From: Candidatus Kuenenia stuttgartensis
GTDB lineage: Bacteria > Planctomycetota > Planctomycetia > Pirellulales > UBA1268
DNA length: 7,899 bases
Assembly: GCA_945876515.1 (NCBI GenBank)
Contig: CAMCPF010000130.1
Location: 1 to 7,899 of the forward strand
Direction: 5' to 3'
Shown here piece by piece: positions 7,801-7,899 of the stretch. Under the pieces are notes generated by a model. It had not been told where the DNA came from and did not search any database. It saw only the letters and a program-made list of their open reading frames with translations. Position numbers and translations under genes: made by a program. The number at the start of each line of letters is the position of its first letter. Positions within the stretch are counted from its first letter, which is position 1.

Positions 7801-7899
7801 TCGCCGGCCGGCGGACGTGATACTCGTCGAACCGGCCGGCCATCAGACGGGCGTCGAGCAGCGGCGTGCGGGTGCGGTCGAAGGGAAGATCCAGTGACT
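4868..7899 (-). CDS. recC: RecC, gamma subunit of exodeoxyribonuclease V (5' end beyond window)
   Basis: RecC is the scaffold of RecBCD; in E. coli it holds RecB and RecD, splits the DNA strands and recognises Chi. The 1009 whole codons present are open to the right edge, so the true start lies outside. An internal ATG at 7843 is not the start: it is preceded in frame by LPFDRTRTPLLDARL and followed by AGRFDEYHVRRPAMIREW, matching the E. coli RecC block LFDRYxVYRPDWI. Numbering from that Met, further recognisable blocks are FTIHRCHNLARQAEVIHEAL (214-233), RLPLIVADRGLREVNP (283-298), IRWGLDAAHR (351-360), HTWKRGLESMLLG (372-384), ITASSLVPLRGVPFRVICVIG (509-529) and DERRALLDCLLAASDRLVIAC (560-580). 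The C-terminal part from about 680 is the degenerate nuclease-like domain, with no DYK triad. Total length would be near 1100-1150 residues if the missing end resembles E. coli (1122). It overlaps recB by 4 bases. No ptrA lies between recC and recB. Confidence 0.96.
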   Translation of the reverse strand, partial: SLDLPFDRTRTPLLDARLMAGRFDEYHVRRPAMIREWDRTPPNPVLSPTTGDESHDGEPVPDKLPVADRWQFDLWQSTRKRIAEPPPPSRLSADHQRDRGPLLVAGLESLSLSQLECIQRLAEVCDVEALLVHPSPGLERKLAASLPDSVPGIARRRDEPELIDGVDPLVATWLAGAHNLQLLLASQGVAVTAGASERTSLPDTLLGRMQATVAAGGEARPLPHALADDPSFTIHRCHNLARQAEVIHEALLHCFAELPGLEPHEVAIVSPCIEQAAPHLMAVFQQDVEGADAGGRKERVRLPLIVADRGLREVNPGAELLTALLALPGSRCGVSDVLVVAGHPLVRQHFGVDDDLAATWADLVERAEIRWGLDAAHRGRRGLAGIPEIHTWKRGLESMLLGGVLPDAPPRAEAGGVVPLTDVDTADIPAIASLVRILTAIQRLEAFTADRRPVVDWCDAIEATVVELCGRECGDLVEPLACLRRLRAAAAGTAAEREPVPFEDVRELLTDWLDEQPGRQPLRTGAITASSLVPLRGVPFRVICVIGYDDDAVGAAESEGDDLVARQQLVGDVDPRIDERRALLDCLLAASDRLVIACTGQNIKTNEPVPLVTPLAELVEFAVRHGVAQADPARPCGIEILHPRHHLGRRNFEAGEVQPGLIWSHEPAALAVSGRLGSEPQPRPRPAAVPIPSTPVMALDLLEQLAGDPLKLHLEETLGIDTWRTDEAETPATFPLEFSGREVRRATEELLAVLVADPAGEAAWLEALEASGRLPLGPHGEAQLREIRELARGFLSLAEAKRVPLAGFVSRELRVDVGGTRVAGHLRCVHEPARQLIQVTMGKADRDSWGRPLHVAAVRLVAARAAGLDVGGVSIISRNGSWSPGKTTPTGRPTNPCQLRTIVLADDLDCRQRLTELVTLAREALSEPRGLFGLGDAPPAKRREKFEQTIRGGAWGRDYARSTEAFVYGLQPVYEQVFAPGSPAARFLDRYAAALTLTGKSGSSEYRLA

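Noticed and set aside
4868..7843. ATG at 7843 as the start of recC
   Set aside because: The frame stays open to the window edge, and residues on both sides of this Met belong to one conserved RecC block, so it is internal.

Overview
This window is one block of a RecBCD (exodeoxyribonuclease V) locus. All genes lie on the minus strand, in the transcription order recC -> recB -> recD. recC (4868-7899) lacks its 5' end because it runs off the right edge, recB (1584-4871) is complete, and recD (1-1386) lacks its 3' end because it runs off the left edge. The three identities rest on clear family motifs read from the translations. RecB has all SF1A helicase motifs plus an intact RecB-family nuclease domain. 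RecD has SF1B motifs I to III and the conserved WYxGRPVMI..N...LFNGD block. RecC has several long blocks alignable to the E. coli protein from memory.

Layout, read in the direction of transcription (right to left): recC ends in TGA inside the ATGA that also starts recB, a 4-base overlap typical of translational coupling. recB ends at 1584. A 197-base gap follows (1387-1583), and recD starts at 1386. The gap holds a 132-base element bounded by a perfect 18-base inverted repeat (1433-1450 and 1547-1564), then a 46-base leader of about 43% GC directly before recD. The element is the only structure in the window not explained by the three genes.

Function: the three subunits should form one heterotrimer that processes double-strand DNA ends. 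RecB is the 3'-5' helicase plus the only nuclease, RecD is the 5'-3' helicase, and RecC is the scaffold that in E. coli reads Chi. Together they degrade linear DNA and, after a Chi-like signal, load RecA for recombinational repair. There is no ptrA between recC and recB, unlike E. coli.

Organism: composition is very GC-rich (about 70% by eye) with strong G/C at third codon positions, which also creates long spurious antisense frames. The proteins are clearly divergent from enterobacterial RecBCD. Gene starts have weak or no Shine-Dalgarno sequences. A high-GC Gram-negative-type lineage such as Planctomycetota fits, but this is a low-confidence inference; no taxonomic marker is in the window. 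I found no RNA genes, CRISPR, insertion sequence with a transposase, or unknown protein gene. Apart from the intergenic element the region looks like ordinary core DNA-repair sequence.
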